The position numbers and the translations under genes were made by a program. DNA of 64,000 nucleotides from Pseudomonas alcaliphila JAB1. Its GTDB lineage: Bacteria > Pseudomonadota > Gammaproteobacteria > Pseudomonadales > Pseudomonadaceae. The stretch is from assembly GCF_001941865.1 (NCBI RefSeq), contig NZ_CP016162.1:4897501-4961500 (forward strand), given 5' to 3'. Positions 24,319 to 33,109 of this stretch are shown piece after piece. The notes below the pieces were generated by a model. It worked only from the letters and a program-made list of their open reading frames with translations. It was not told where the DNA came from and ran no database searches. Numbering within the stretch: the first letter of the stretch is position 1; every line of letters begins with the position of its first letter.

Positions 24319-27300
24319 TGCCCAACCCCTTCGATAGCAATATTAGTATCAACGTATTCTGACAGGCGCTCAGCTTCTTCAAGCTCTTCTTTCGTAAAAT
24401 CAGAAATCTCTGGATCCAAAATATTTTCAAGCAGATTTAAATTTTCAAGAACCACATAGCCGTAGGGTGTATCCGCCACCCGATTAGTGTGCAGTATATG
24501 CAAGTAATCCCTGCGCATGGCAAACAACACGGGCAAGTCCGATTTAGTAATCATGTTGTTCTCGCAAGCCAAGCACTTATTATAAAGCGAGCAAGGTTTA
24601 CCAGGAATGTAGTTGCGCAGTTTCTTTATGAAATCTGGCGGATTGAAAATATTCTTGCACCCACCAAGTGGGGTCTTGAAGATAATATTATCGTCATTGC
24701 CGCTGTTAATATCAGGAGCTACGGCTACTGGTTTATCTGTAATGGTTTCAGAGTGAATTTCTCTAAGCGCAACATCCAGCTTCTCCCGTGCAACCCGATT
24801 TAAGTCCAATCGATCCAAGTACTTGAGGGTTGTTTCAATATACTCGTGACCAAGCATAATTTGAATTTCGCGAACAGAGACGCCTTTTTCGACCAGTTCA
24901 CTGACGAAGCTAGGCCTGAACCGAGAAGGCGACAGGGATAGCGGCTCACCCTCGTCTGTAAGTAAATTGCTCCTTTTAGAAAAACCCTGAAGGGCAACAT
25001 TCAAAATTGTACCTTGCTGCGAGAGTGACTTTATCTCGCCAAAAGACCTACGTGAAATAGACTTATAGATGAAAAGATCATTCTTAATCTTCGGATCAGC
25101 TTGCCCCCTAAAATCAGAAGTTATAAGAGTGATGTCATCAATAATTTTCTTAATTTCTTTAGCCTGACTAGTAGTCAGCCATGAAATCTCGGCTTTGAAA
25201 ATATCTAGATCGTATTCTTTTTCACCTGTCGACCTTTCTTTCCAATACCGCAAACAGGGCCTCTGGCTGAGTGGGTGCACAGGAACAAAGTCATCTAACT
25301 GAAGCGTCGCAATGGAGTCAGCGTTGAGGCCAGTTACCTGTGCAAGCCTTGCGATGTATGGCGCAAGTACTTTTGAAGAGCGGTCATAAAGAACCCCCCA
25401 ACTTTCGTAGACTTCATAAATCGATAAGCTGGAGGCGTTAAGGACATTCCTAAAGTACTTGTGGTACTTGTCATTCACGTCAAGATTGGCGAAGTTGATG
25501 GGCACACAGCCCAACTTGTTCTCAAAAATCCACCGCGCGGTGTCGAGCGTCGCGATGCCGACTTTGACTTTTCCCTGCTCGTCGTAGGGATCCTGCCCAA
25601 TCCCGGTGCAGACGTAGGGTTGGGCCAAAGTATGGGTATGGGCAATCGCGGCCTGTATGGCCTCAGAAATTCGGTTGCGCTCACTAGGTGAATATGGGCT
25701 GTAAAGATCGGTTTCACGCGCTACATCGAAGCCAAGTGCAGGATAAAAGCTGTGCAGCCCCAGGTCTTTAATCTCCGTCGCACGCTCCAGCATCTTCCGA
25801 GCTGCGCTCATATGCGTATTGGCCACTGCCGTGGAGATTTGTGCATTCTGAAGCAGGCTTTGTAGGTATTTTCTGAACCGAGTCAGCGTGTGCTCACCGA
25901 GCAACGTCAGCACCGAGTCACCTTCGTTGTGCCCACCATCAACGAGGCACTGGATAAAACACTTACAGGCATCGTAATAATTTGACTGGCCGGACTCACT
26001 ATGACTCTGCATGCTGGCAGCGGCGAATAAATGCATCACTGGAGTGAACGGAATATCTGCTGACTGTGCCAAATCAGCCACTGATCCGACTGATACTGCG
26101 CGCAACGCAAAGAAGTGTTTTTTGTAGCTGACCGTTCCCTCTTTAGGTGTCTGAGCCTTCTCCAGCTCACGCTCCTCAACAGTTTTGTAATCGCTGGCTC
26201 CCACACCTAGCCGCACCAGGTCTTCACTGATCTCATCGAGAGTCAGGTTGATCAGTTTGTGCATAGAGCTAGTGAGTAACTCCCGGACTCCAGGAATTTG
26301 ATCCAGATAGCCTTTCTTTTTGACTTTGTTGCCAAACAGAGGGATGGAGAATTTTTCCTGCTCAGAAAGCCCCTCGTACCAACGGAGAAGCTTACGGCGC
26401 TTATCGCACTCAGATGACATGTAGCCCGGCAAGATGATCCTTTCGCGCGTCATGGCTTCGATCACGTCGGGCATGTCGTTGTAGTTGTTCAGCACCGACT
26501 TACTTACGCCAAGTTGCTCGGAGAGGTATGGCACTGACACAGCAAGGGGGCCGCTGGCGTTAAGCTGAACGTTCAGTAGTTTTTCACGGCTGCTCAGGAC
26601 ATCTTTGCGCCATTCATCCACTCGACGCTTAATCTCTTCGGTTCTCATTCTGGCCGAAGGAGCTGCTACCTCCGCACGACGTCTTAAAACGTCCTTACCG
26701 ATCTCTGCGCGCGTCAGGTTGAACAGGGGGGAAGGATTGATGTCCGCAAGCTCTGGAATTTGGTCGAGATAGCCAAGATGCTTAACCTGATCTCCATGGG
26801 TCTCAACGATGAGCTTTTGCTGATCATCAAGACCTTCATACCAGCGCAGAAGCCTACGGCGCTTATCGCAATCCAGGACGTTATATCCCTCCACGATGAT
26901 GCCTTCATCAGTCATGGCCTGAAGTATCTCGGGCATCTCATTGAGGCCGTAAACTGCGTGTACACCCACTCCTATGAGGTTACTCAGGTAGGTAGCTGAA
27001 ACTGCCAGATGCTTTTTCTGAGCCAGTTCGACTTCGAGCAATTTCTCGCGGCTGCCGAGGACGGATTCAGTCCATTGGGAGAGCTTTTTCTGCACCTGGG
27101 ATGAGATCGAGTTGTCTTCAGGTGGGTAATACTTCTGAAGCCTTAAAACTTCTTCGGCAAGCTCAGTTCGCGTGATGCCCAGCAGCTTATAATTCCGATG
27201 GTGGAGCCCGACACCATCAATCTGATCTAGCGTGCCCTCATGGGCTACTTGTCCATTTAATAGGCGAATCCTCGCCTTTTCGCGGTCATCCAGACGCTCG

Positions 27301-28547
27301 AACCAGCGCAATACGATTCTTCTCAGGTTGCACTCTGTGGAGCCATATCCCGGCACAATGATTTTTTCGCTAACCATAGCGTCGATGACGCTCTGTAATG
27401 CCGAGTGCTCAAGGCCCTTACCGAGGTGAATACCGATCTGCTCAGACAGGTAGGAGATCGAGATATTTGGAGCCTGACCACGTCCTAGTTCAACGTCCAG
27501 CAATGCGCTACGGCTGTTAACGACTTCTTCTGACCACTGCTGGAGTCGGCTTTCAGTGATTGGATCTAGCGGTTTAGGAATCAGATCCAGCGTGCGCTGG
27601 TGATCTTCACGACGACGTATCACGTCGCTTGCAATTTCCCCGCTCGTTTCGTTGTAGAGAGGTAAGAGCCTGTGGCCGGGCACCAACTCAGGAACCTCAT
27701 CCAGGTATCCTTGCATCCTAACTTTGCCATTCCAAACCTCAACCCCAAGCTTCTGCTCATCGCTGAGGTTTTCGTACCAGCGCAGTAACTTCCTGCGCGC
27801 CTCACACTCCAGAGAGCTGTACCCAGCAAGGATGATGTTCTCCCGCTGCATGCCCTGTATGACTCTCGTCAACCACTCATTAGTTTGAATGCGCTCAATG
27901 CCTGCACCCACCTCTTTCGCAAGGTAAGACGGAGCAATGGCGAGCGGCTCTTTAATTCCCAACTCCACGTCTAATAGCGCCTGCCTGGAAGCAAGGGCTT
28001 TGTTCGCCCACGCCTCGACACGCTTGGCAATCTCGTTCTGTTGAATCGCATCAACGAGCTCACGGCGCCGCATGACATCCTGGGCAATCTCTGCGCGCTT
28101 GATCTTGTATAAGGGATAGCGAAGCGGGCTCTTTTTGAATGCCTCCATCTGATTGAGGTAGCCGATATGCGCAACCAGGTCTCCGCGAAGCTCGACCTGT
28201 AGCTTTTCCTCATCCGTCAGGTGCTCATACCAGCGCAGCACCAGTCGGCTCTGTTCGCTGTCGAGAATGTTGTAGCCCTGGACGATGATCCCTTCCCGGT
28301 GCATCTCCTGTTCGAGGTCTGCCAGGAGATGCCTGTGGTCACGCAGAGCGATACGCAATGGCTCTTCTGGAATACCAGTGGCCTCTGAAATGAATCGGCG
28401 AGAAATCGTGGTTTTATCGGTGTACTGAAGCGGGATATCCAAAAGGGCTTTACGGTTGCCACTGACTGTTGCTGTCCATACAGCCAATCGCTGCTCGATT
28501 TCAGTCAAAGCCGGGAGGCTCATGAATACTTGCTCATGCGCTGTCAT
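24315..28547 (-). CDS. Giant recombinase-like protein with five N-terminal repeats (VPA1269-type)
   Basis: Protein of 1410 residues. Residues 1 to about 785 consist of five tandem units of roughly 155 residues. Each unit contains SRxALLDVEL, a YLSxxxG segment, a GYxSxExxRRxLLRWYE block, GYLDQIPEL and an RxEIxxDVLRRR end. The rest (about 830-1410) is a tyrosine-recombinase-like domain: TGLNADSIATL at box I (the invariant Arg is Asn), SRFRPSF at box II, and LGHEYIETTLKYL with His and Tyr. A Cys cluster follows (GGCKNIF, PCSLYNKCLACEN). Missing catalytic Arg suggests a structural or targeting role. It overlaps both neighbours. I match it to the VPA1269-type protein of GMT islands from memory. 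Confidence 0.75.
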   Translation of the reverse strand: MTAHEQVFMSLPALTEIEQRLAVWTATVSGNRKALLDIPLQYTDKTTISRRFISEATGIPEEPLRIALRDHRHLLADLEQEMHREGIIVQGYNILDSEQSRLVLRWYEHLTDEEKLQVELRGDLVAHIGYLNQMEAFKKSPLRYPLYKIKRAEIAQDVMRRRELVDAIQQNEIAKRVEAWANKALASRQALLDVELGIKEPLAIAPSYLAKEVGAGIERIQTNEWLTRVIQGMQRENIILAGYSSLECEARRKLLRWYENLSDEQKLGVEVWNGKVRMQGYLDEVPELVPGHRLLPLYNETSGEIASDVIRRREDHQRTLDLIPKPLDPITESRLQQWSEEVVNSRSALLDVELGRGQAPNISISYLSEQIGIHLGKGLEHSALQSVIDAMVSEKIIVPGYGSTECNLRRIVLRWFERLDDREKARIRLLNGQVAHEGTLDQIDGVGLHHRNYKLLGITRTELAEEVLRLQKYYPPEDNSISSQVQKKLSQWTESVLGSREKLLEVELAQKKHLAVSATYLSNLIGVGVHAVYGLNEMPEILQAMTDEGIIVEGYNVLDCDKRRRLLRWYEGLDDQQKLIVETHGDQVKHLGYLDQIPELADINPSPLFNLTRAEIGKDVLRRRAEVAAPSARMRTEEIKRRVDEWRKDVLSSREKLLNVQLNASGPLAVSVPYLSEQLGVSKSVLNNYNDMPDVIEAMTRERIILPGYMSSECDKRRKLLRWYEGLSEQEKFSIPLFGNKVKKKGYLDQIPGVRELLTSSMHKLINLTLDEISEDLVRLGVGASDYKTVEERELEKAQTPKEGTVSYKKHFFALRAVSVGSVADLAQSADIPFTPVMHLFAAASMQSHSESGQSNYYDACKCFIQCLVDGGHNEGDSVLTLLGEHTLTRFRKYLQSLLQNAQISTAVANTHMSAARKMLERATEIKDLGLHSFYPALGFDVARETDLYSPYSPSERNRISEAIQAAIAHTHTLAQPYVCTGIGQDPYDEQGKVKVGIATLDTARWIFENKLGCVPINFANLDVNDKYHKYFRNVLNASSLSIYEVYESWGVLYDRSSKVLAPYIARLAQVTGLNADSIATLQLDDFVPVHPLSQRPCLRYWKERSTGEKEYDLDIFKAEISWLTTSQAKEIKKIIDDITLITSDFRGQADPKIKNDLFIYKSISRRSFGEIKSLSQQGTILNVALQGFSKRSNLLTDEGEPLSLSPSRFRPSFVSELVEKGVSVREIQIMLGHEYIETTLKYLDRLDLNRVAREKLDVALREIHSETITDKPVAVAPDINSGNDDNIIFKTPLGGCKNIFNPPDFIKKLRNYIPGKPCSLYNKCLACENNMITKSDLPVLFAMRRDYLHILHTNRVADTPYGYVVLENLNLLENILDPEISDFTKEELEEAERLSEYVDTNIAIEGVGQ

Positions 28548-29779
28548 TACTTGCTATCTCCCAGGCCGATCTTCAAGCGAGTCGCATCTGATAGCGCCTG
28601 CATGTTCTGAGCTTTGGTTGTGGTGTCTTCAACAGAGCCGTTAATGCGGCTGTAGATATCGAATGGAACCATGGTGTAGATCTGGGTCGTCGAGATGTCT
28701 GCATGGCCCATCGTTTTCTGGGCGATGAAAAGGCGTTCTGCAAAGTCCACCCCGAGATCGGGGCTGTTCAAAATGGCATAGGCATAGCCATGCCTGAGCT
28801 TGTGAGGAGAAATGGGCTTTTTCAGCTTGCAGGCCCTGATTGCCCTGGCACTCAACCGCTCAAGCAGTTTGCTTACGGAGTTCGCCGTGTAGGTATCACC
28901 ATGGGCATTCAGGAATGCTGGCGTGCTGTCGTCGTTTTTGAACTTGCGGGCGTGCTTCCTGTAGAGAACAGAGGCGTGATACCGCTGAACCCGCTGCAAG
29001 GTGGCACGGCTGACGAGGGTGTAACGCGACTTCACCTGGTTTGACCGGCCCTTACTGCCTGCAATTTCTAGCGAGCAATAGTCAATTTGAAGCGGAGGTG
29101 CATCACCGCTGGAGATGTACTCATACCGCTGAGCGTCCAGGGCTTTCTTCACTGCTGCTAGCGTGACCCTAGGCAGCTCTGAGCGCCTAATCCCTGCGTC
29201 AAAAATGAATTGGAGTACGCAGCGCTCGCGCTCACAGCCACTACTGGTAATGAGTGTTTCAAGCTCCAAGAGACTGCAAGGAATGACCAGGTTCTTCTTA
29301 GGATTGGGCGAAAGCAGTCCTTCCTTGTAGGGGTTATCGGTGCGTAAGACCTGCCCACTAGAAATTGGTGCGCAGAGATAGGTATCGAAGAAGGACAGTA
29401 GAGTTGCATCTCGATTGCGCACCGTCTTCGTCGATAGCTCTTCTTTCTCAATCAGATGAGCAATGTACTCGGTCAGCAAGCTCCTGCTGACTTCGAGAAA
29501 GGCTTCGTCTAAGCGGGCGGTGGCGAATTCACGGCGGGCTTTCAGGTATTGGTGGGCATAACCCAGGTTCTTGCCGTAGGTCTCTACCGATGTGATCGAA
29601 AGGGATTCTTCCTTGGCATGCTGCGTGAGGAACCCCGAGCACAGAGGTAGCAAGCGTTCGTCGCCATCAAAGACCGCACCACCTGTGACATTCACAAGAC
29701 CTGATACCTGAGCCCCATCCTCATTCAGTAAGGACTCACTCAGATCTAGAACCACCCTTCTCGCAGCGACTACCTTCAT
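28547..29779 (-). CDS. Tyrosine recombinase, GmtY-like integrase
   Basis: Site-specific recombinase of 410 residues and the first gene of the mobility operon. An N-terminal SAM-like core-binding region (about 60-140) is followed by a catalytic domain with the full set: Arg198 (AGIRRSEL), His326-x-x-Arg329 (HKLRHGYA), His359 (GHADIST) and Tyr368 (TTQIYTMV). It is therefore the most likely catalytically active member of the trio. A GTG at 29797 is possible, but ATG 29779 has GGAGGT seven bases ahead. Its start lies only about 130 bases from the thyA junction, as expected for an integrase beside its attachment site. The stop overlaps the next ATG. Confidence 0.85.
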   Translation of the reverse strand: MKVVAARRVVLDLSESLLNEDGAQVSGLVNVTGGAVFDGDERLLPLCSGFLTQHAKEESLSITSVETYGKNLGYAHQYLKARREFATARLDEAFLEVSRSLLTEYIAHLIEKEELSTKTVRNRDATLLSFFDTYLCAPISSGQVLRTDNPYKEGLLSPNPKKNLVIPCSLLELETLITSSGCERERCVLQFIFDAGIRRSELPRVTLAAVKKALDAQRYEYISSGDAPPLQIDYCSLEIAGSKGRSNQVKSRYTLVSRATLQRVQRYHASVLYRKHARKFKNDDSTPAFLNAHGDTYTANSVSKLLERLSARAIRACKLKKPISPHKLRHGYAYAILNSPDLGVDFAERLFIAQKTMGHADISTTQIYTMVPFDIYSRINGSVEDTTTKAQNMQALSDATRLKIGLGDSK

Positions 29780-29781
29780 CG

Positions 29782-29856
29782 AATTTACCTCCAGCACGCA
29801 CTGTGCAAACAGTGCAGATATCGTAGATCACAATAAACTCACCGTGAAGGTAAATT
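29782..29856. promoter_or_regulatory. Inverted repeats at element end, upstream of gmtY
   Basis: A perfect 7-bp inverted repeat GCACTGT-GCAA-ACAGTGC (29798-29815) sits just upstream of the recombinase ribosome site. It is bracketed by AATTTACC (29782-29789) and GGTAAATT (29849-29856), also a perfect inversion. These may be a recombinase binding site, an autorepressor operator, or both. The sequence evidence is symmetry and position only. Confidence 0.5.
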
Positions 29857-29859
29857 TTT

Positions 29860-30420
29860 TTACGCAACCATCACGTACTGTGCGGAATCCTGCCGGGGGC
29901 ATAAAAGGAAGATGTCTGCCGAACGCTGATAGAGCTGGCAACTGAGCTTGCCGTCTGCCACGTAGAACTGGAACAGCGCGTGGCACGGTGGCAGGGCCAT
30001 CTGCTCGACCAGCGCGGGGTTCCAGGCCGAGACGATCAGGCGGCGCGAATCCGGGTTCTTCTTGATCATCTCGATCAGCTTGGCGATCTGGTCGATGGAC
30101 TCGCCATTGGGCGCCGGCCAGCTGCGCCACTGGTAGCCGTAGACCGGGCCGAGGTCGCCGTTCTCGTCGGCCCACTCGTCCCAGATGCTGACGCCGTTTT
30201 CCTTCAGATAACGGATATTGGTGTCGCCCTGCAGGAACCACAGCAGCTCGTGGATGATCGAGCGCAGGTGGCACTTCTTGGTGGTGACGATGGGGAATCC
30301 ATCGGCCAGGTCGAAGCGCATCTGGTAGCCGAACACGCTGTAGGTGCCGGTACCGGTGCGATCTTCCTTGAAGGTGCCGTGCTCGCGCACGTGGCGCATC
30401 AGGTCGAGGTACTGTTTCAT
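29860..30420 (-). pseudogene. thyA: Host thymidylate synthase thyA, 3'-truncated by island
   Basis: Starts normally ([13 protein letters not shown] at 30418-30420 overlapping the lgt stop) and matches 264-residue ThyA through residue 172. It includes [11 protein letters not shown] (21-31) and the catalytic Cys146 in [10 protein letters not shown]. It then runs into 14 unrelated residues ([14 protein letters not shown]) and stops at 29,860. The lost third carries the dUMP-binding Asn and Tyr/His residues and the folate-binding tail, so no activity is expected. Codon use and GC are those of the core genome. Host dTMP synthesis by this pathway must now depend on the copy at 20,885-21,718, unless a ThyX exists elsewhere. 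Confidence 0.95.
29900..29916. other. Insertion junction (attachment site) in host thyA
   Basis: Reading the minus strand, host codons GAC ATC TTC CTT (29905-29916) are the last that match ThyA (ADIFL). The next codon should begin the conserved Gly-x-Pro-Phe-Asn stretch but reads TTA TGC CCC. The crossover thus lies near 29,904-29,909. The exact core cannot be fixed without the other end of the island. Confidence 0.75.
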
Positions 30421-31220
30421 CAGACGGCTCCTTGTACGGGCTGGCGCTTGTAGGCGTAGGCGATCAGGCCGATACCGCCGAGGATCATCGGCAGGCAGAG
30501 AATCTGGCCCATGGTCAGCCAGCCCCAGGCCAGGTAGCCCAGCTGGGCGTCCGGCACACGAACGAACTCGACGATGAAGCGGAACACCCCGTAGCACGCG
30601 GCGAACATACCGGACACCGCCATGGTGGGGCGCGGTTTACGCGAATAGAACCAGAGGATGGTGAACAGCGCCACGCCCTCCAGGGCGAACTGATACAGCT
30701 GCGACGGATGGCGCGCCAGTTGCTCAGGGTCGGTGGGGAAGACCATCGCCCAGGGCACATCGGTGGCCTTGCCCCACAGCTCGGCATTGATGAAGTTGCC
30801 GATGCGCCCGGCGCCCAGCCCGATCGGCACCAGTGGCGCGATGAAGTCCATCAGCTCGAAGAAGCTCTTGCCGTTGCGCTTGCCGAACCACCAGGTCGCC
30901 AGCATCACCCCGATCAGCCCGCCGTGGAAGGACATGCCGCCCTCCCAGACTCGCAGGATCTTCGCCGGCTCGGCGATATAGGCGGCAAAGTCATAGAAGA
31001 ACACGTAGCCCAGACGGCCACCGAGAATCACCCCCATGGCCACCCAGAACACCAGGTCGGACAGCTTGTCCTTGGTCCAGGTAGCATCGAAACGCTCCAG
31101 CCGGCGCGAGGCCAGCCACCAGGCACCACCGATGCCGACCAGGTACATCAGACCGTACCAGTGGATTTTCAGGGGACCGAGGGCGATGGCCACCGGGTCG
31201 ATCTGCGGATAAGGCAGCAT
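30420..31220 (-). CDS. lgt: Lgt, phosphatidylglycerol-prolipoprotein diacylglyceryl transferase
   Basis: Inner-membrane enzyme of 266 residues with seven hydrophobic helices that attaches diacylglycerol to the lipobox Cys of prolipoproteins, the first step of lipoprotein maturation. Family motifs are seen: an N-terminal [21 protein letters not shown] about 87-96 and the Lgt signature [17 protein letters not shown] about 137-153. Length is normal. It is the first gene of the lgt-thyA pair; its stop overlaps the thyA ATG as TGATG. It is preceded by a TauE/SafE gene 10 bases upstream on the same strand. Confidence 0.97.
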   Translation of the reverse strand: MLPYPQIDPVAIALGPLKIHWYGLMYLVGIGGAWWLASRRLERFDATWTKDKLSDLVFWVAMGVILGGRLGYVFFYDFAAYIAEPAKILRVWEGGMSFHGGLIGVMLATWWFGKRNGKSFFELMDFIAPLVPIGLGAGRIGNFINAELWGKATDVPWAMVFPTDPEQLARHPSQLYQFALEGVALFTILWFYSRKPRPTMAVSGMFAACYGVFRFIVEFVRVPDAQLGYLAWGWLTMGQILCLPMILGGIGLIAYAYKRQPVQGAV

Positions 31221-31230
31221 CCAGGACTCC

Positions 31231-32013
31231 TTAAATGAAAAAACTCAGGCCCACGCTGAACAGCAGCAAGGCGAAAAGACGCTTGAGCAACAGTGGCGAC
31301 AGGCGATGAGCCAGGCGCGCACCAAAACGGGCAAAGAACATGCTGGTCACGGCGATGCCCAGCAATGCCGGGAGATACACGAAACCGACGCTCCATGGCG
31401 GCAGATTCGGATTCCCCCAGCCGGTAAACATGAAACTCAGCGCACCGGCAATGGCGATCGGCAAGCCACAGGCCGCCGAGGTCGCTACCGCCTGCTGGAT
31501 CGGCACGCTGCGCCAGACCAGAAAGGGCACGGTCAGCGAACCACCGCCAATGCCGAAGATCGCCGACGCCCAACCGATCACCCCGCCGGCTACCGTCAGC
31601 GTCGGCTTGCCTGGGACACCGCGACTGGCCTTGGGTTTCAGGTCCAGCGCCATCTGCGCAGCAACGATGATGGCGAAGGTACCGATGATCTTCTGCAACC
31701 AAGGCCCCTGGATCAGCGCTGCGGTTAGCGCCCCCAGCGCTGCACCCAGCAGGATACCCAGAGTCAGCCAGCGAAACAGCGGCCAGCGTACCGCGCCCTT
31801 GCGGTGATGCTCGAGCAGCGAGTTGATCGAGGTAAAGATGATCGTCGCCAGGGAAGTGCCCACTGCCAGGTGAGTGAGGATTTCCGTTGCCAGACCCTGT
31901 GCGGTGAAGCTCAGCACCAGCACCGGCACGATGATCAGACCACCGCCCACGCCGAACAGGCCAGCCAGCACACCGGCAGCCGAGCCCAGTACCAGGTAGA
32001 GCAGCAGCTCCAT
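31231..32013 (-). CDS. TauE/SafE-family membrane permease
   Basis: Integral membrane protein of 260 residues with about eight helices, in two TauE/SafE repeats. [12 protein letters not shown] near residue 24 and [12 protein letters not shown] near 170 are the diagnostic glycine-rich repeats. Members move sulfite, sulfoacetate or other small organic anions; the substrate here is unknown. The longer frame to 32067 is not needed, as ATG 32013 ([10 protein letters not shown]) has GGGGGTGTCT ahead. It is conserved next to lgt in Pseudomonas. Confidence 0.9.
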   Translation of the reverse strand: MELLLYLVLGSAAGVLAGLFGVGGGLIIVPVLVLSFTAQGLATEILTHLAVGTSLATIIFTSINSLLEHHRKGAVRWPLFRWLTLGILLGAALGALTAALIQGPWLQKIIGTFAIIVAAQMALDLKPKASRGVPGKPTLTVAGGVIGWASAIFGIGGGSLTVPFLVWRSVPIQQAVATSAACGLPIAIAGALSFMFTGWGNPNLPPWSVGFVYLPALLGIAVTSMFFARFGARLAHRLSPLLLKRLFALLLFSVGLSFFI

Positions 32014-32141
32014 AGACACCCCCAAAAACAAAGCGGCATGGTAGCGGAAATGCCTCCTCAACGGCACACGGATCGACGGAACGGTTGCCGCCCCTGGCTG
32101 AGCTCGCTAGCCTGCCAGACTCCGCCATAGGAGGAATGCGC

Positions 32142-32885
32142 ATGTGCCTGATCGTCTTCGCCTGGCAGCCCGAAAGCCCGACGGTGCTGCGCCTGGCGGC
32201 CAATCGCGACGAGTTCTACGCGCGCCCCAGCGCCGCATTGAGTGAATGGCCGGATGCACCTGGCGTATTCGCCGGTCGCGATCTGCAAGCTGGGGGTACC
32301 TGGCTCGGCGTTACCGCGCAAGGCCGCTTCGCAGCGCTGACCAACATCCGCGATCCCAGGCAAAAAGCTGGCACGCGTTCACGCGGCGCGCTGACAGCCG
32401 ACTACCTGCTGGGTCAGGAGTCGGCGCCGGCCTATCTCGACAGGATCATGCGCGATGCCACCGAATATGCCGGCTTCAATCTGCTGGTTGGCGATGCTCA
32501 ACAGCTCTGGCATTTCAATTCTCAGGAAGGACAGCCCAGGCAACTAGAGAGCGGCATATATGGCCTGTCCAACGCCAGCCTCGACACGCCCTGGCCGAAG
32601 CTGCTGCGCGCCAGAGATGCGTTGAGTGAACGCATCGATGGGGTGGATGAAGACTTGCTTGAGATGCTGAGCGACAGCAGCCAGCCAGCCGATCACCTGC
32701 TGCCGGACACTGGCGTAGGACTGGCCACGGAGCGCCTGCTGTCGAGCGTGTTCATCGCCAGCGCCACCTACGGCACTCGCGCCAGCACGGTGCTGAACCT
32801 CAAACAGAATGGCGGCTGGAGCATCACCGAGCGCAGCTTCGGCCCACATAGCACCGTACTCGACGAGGTCGCGTTACGTCGGTAG
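32142..32885 (+). CDS. NRDE-family protein (TANGO2-like)
   Basis: Protein of 247 residues starting MCLIVFAW with the N-terminal Cys2 and an NRDE motif (LAANRDEFY) that name the family. LAALTN and SRGALTADYL follow. The fold is Ntn-hydrolase-like with Cys2 at the position of the nucleophile. TANGO2 homologues are linked to heme trafficking and to acyl-CoA or lipid metabolism, and the bacterial function is not settled. ATG 32142 is preceded by AGGAGGAATGCGC; the frame open from 32085 is spurious. Confidence 0.9.
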   Translation: MCLIVFAWQPESPTVLRLAANRDEFYARPSAALSEWPDAPGVFAGRDLQAGGTWLGVTAQGRFAALTNIRDPRQKAGTRSRGALTADYLLGQESAPAYLDRIMRDATEYAGFNLLVGDAQQLWHFNSQEGQPRQLESGIYGLSNASLDTPWPKLLRARDALSERIDGVDEDLLEMLSDSSQPADHLLPDTGVGLATERLLSSVFIASATYGTRASTVLNLKQNGGWSITERSFGPHSTVLDEVALRR

Positions 32886-32991
32886 CCCGGATGCAATCCG
32901 GGGAAGGCGATGGCGAGATAAATCCCCTGAGGCAGGAGCCCGCTTGCGGGCGATGGCGGCTGACGTGATCGCCGGCAAGCCGGCTCCTACA
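32882..32991. repeat. REP-type palindromes
   Basis: Two elements follow the NRDE gene. GTAGCCCGGATGCAATCCGGG lies at 32882-32902, and an inverted pair AGGAGCCCGC...GCCGGCTCCTAC at about 32934-32990. The first recurs at 39,846 and 63,032. Typical Pseudomonas intergenic REP sequences. The remaining bases up to 33,109 show nothing else. Confidence 0.8.
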
Positions 32992-33109
32992 GGTCAGGTT
33001 GCGGCGTTTATTCGGCATCGTGGGATGGTTAGAGCCAGGCGAAACCCGTCAGCCGGCCCCGGGCTTCACCAAGCTCATGCTGGACGTACCAGCATGCGCG
33101 GTAGGCGAA

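Larger units (their letters stand above)
1..29907. mobile_element. Genomic island (one end), GMT-type, inserted in thyA
   Basis: Everything left of about 29,907 reads as one acquired island. Its right boundary is sharp: the host thyA coding sequence stops matching thymidylate synthase after codon 172. Immediately beyond lies a recombinase operon that ends with its own complete thyA. Cargo includes a Met-rich exported protein, a complete arsenic operon, an MvaT-like protein, an IS66 element and many small unknown genes on both strands. The recombinase module is visibly more AT-rich than the flanking core. The left boundary lies outside the window, so the total size is unknown. Alternatively the 1-19,000 part could be a separate, older insertion; nothing between 10,000 and 20,000 looks like core Pseudomonas sequence that would mark such a border. 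Confidence 0.75.

Noticed and set aside
24315..28547. Possibility that the giant gene is a fusion or assembly artefact of repeated DNA
   Set aside because: The five repeats are well diverged from each other, the frame is continuous, and both ends overlap neighbours in operon style.
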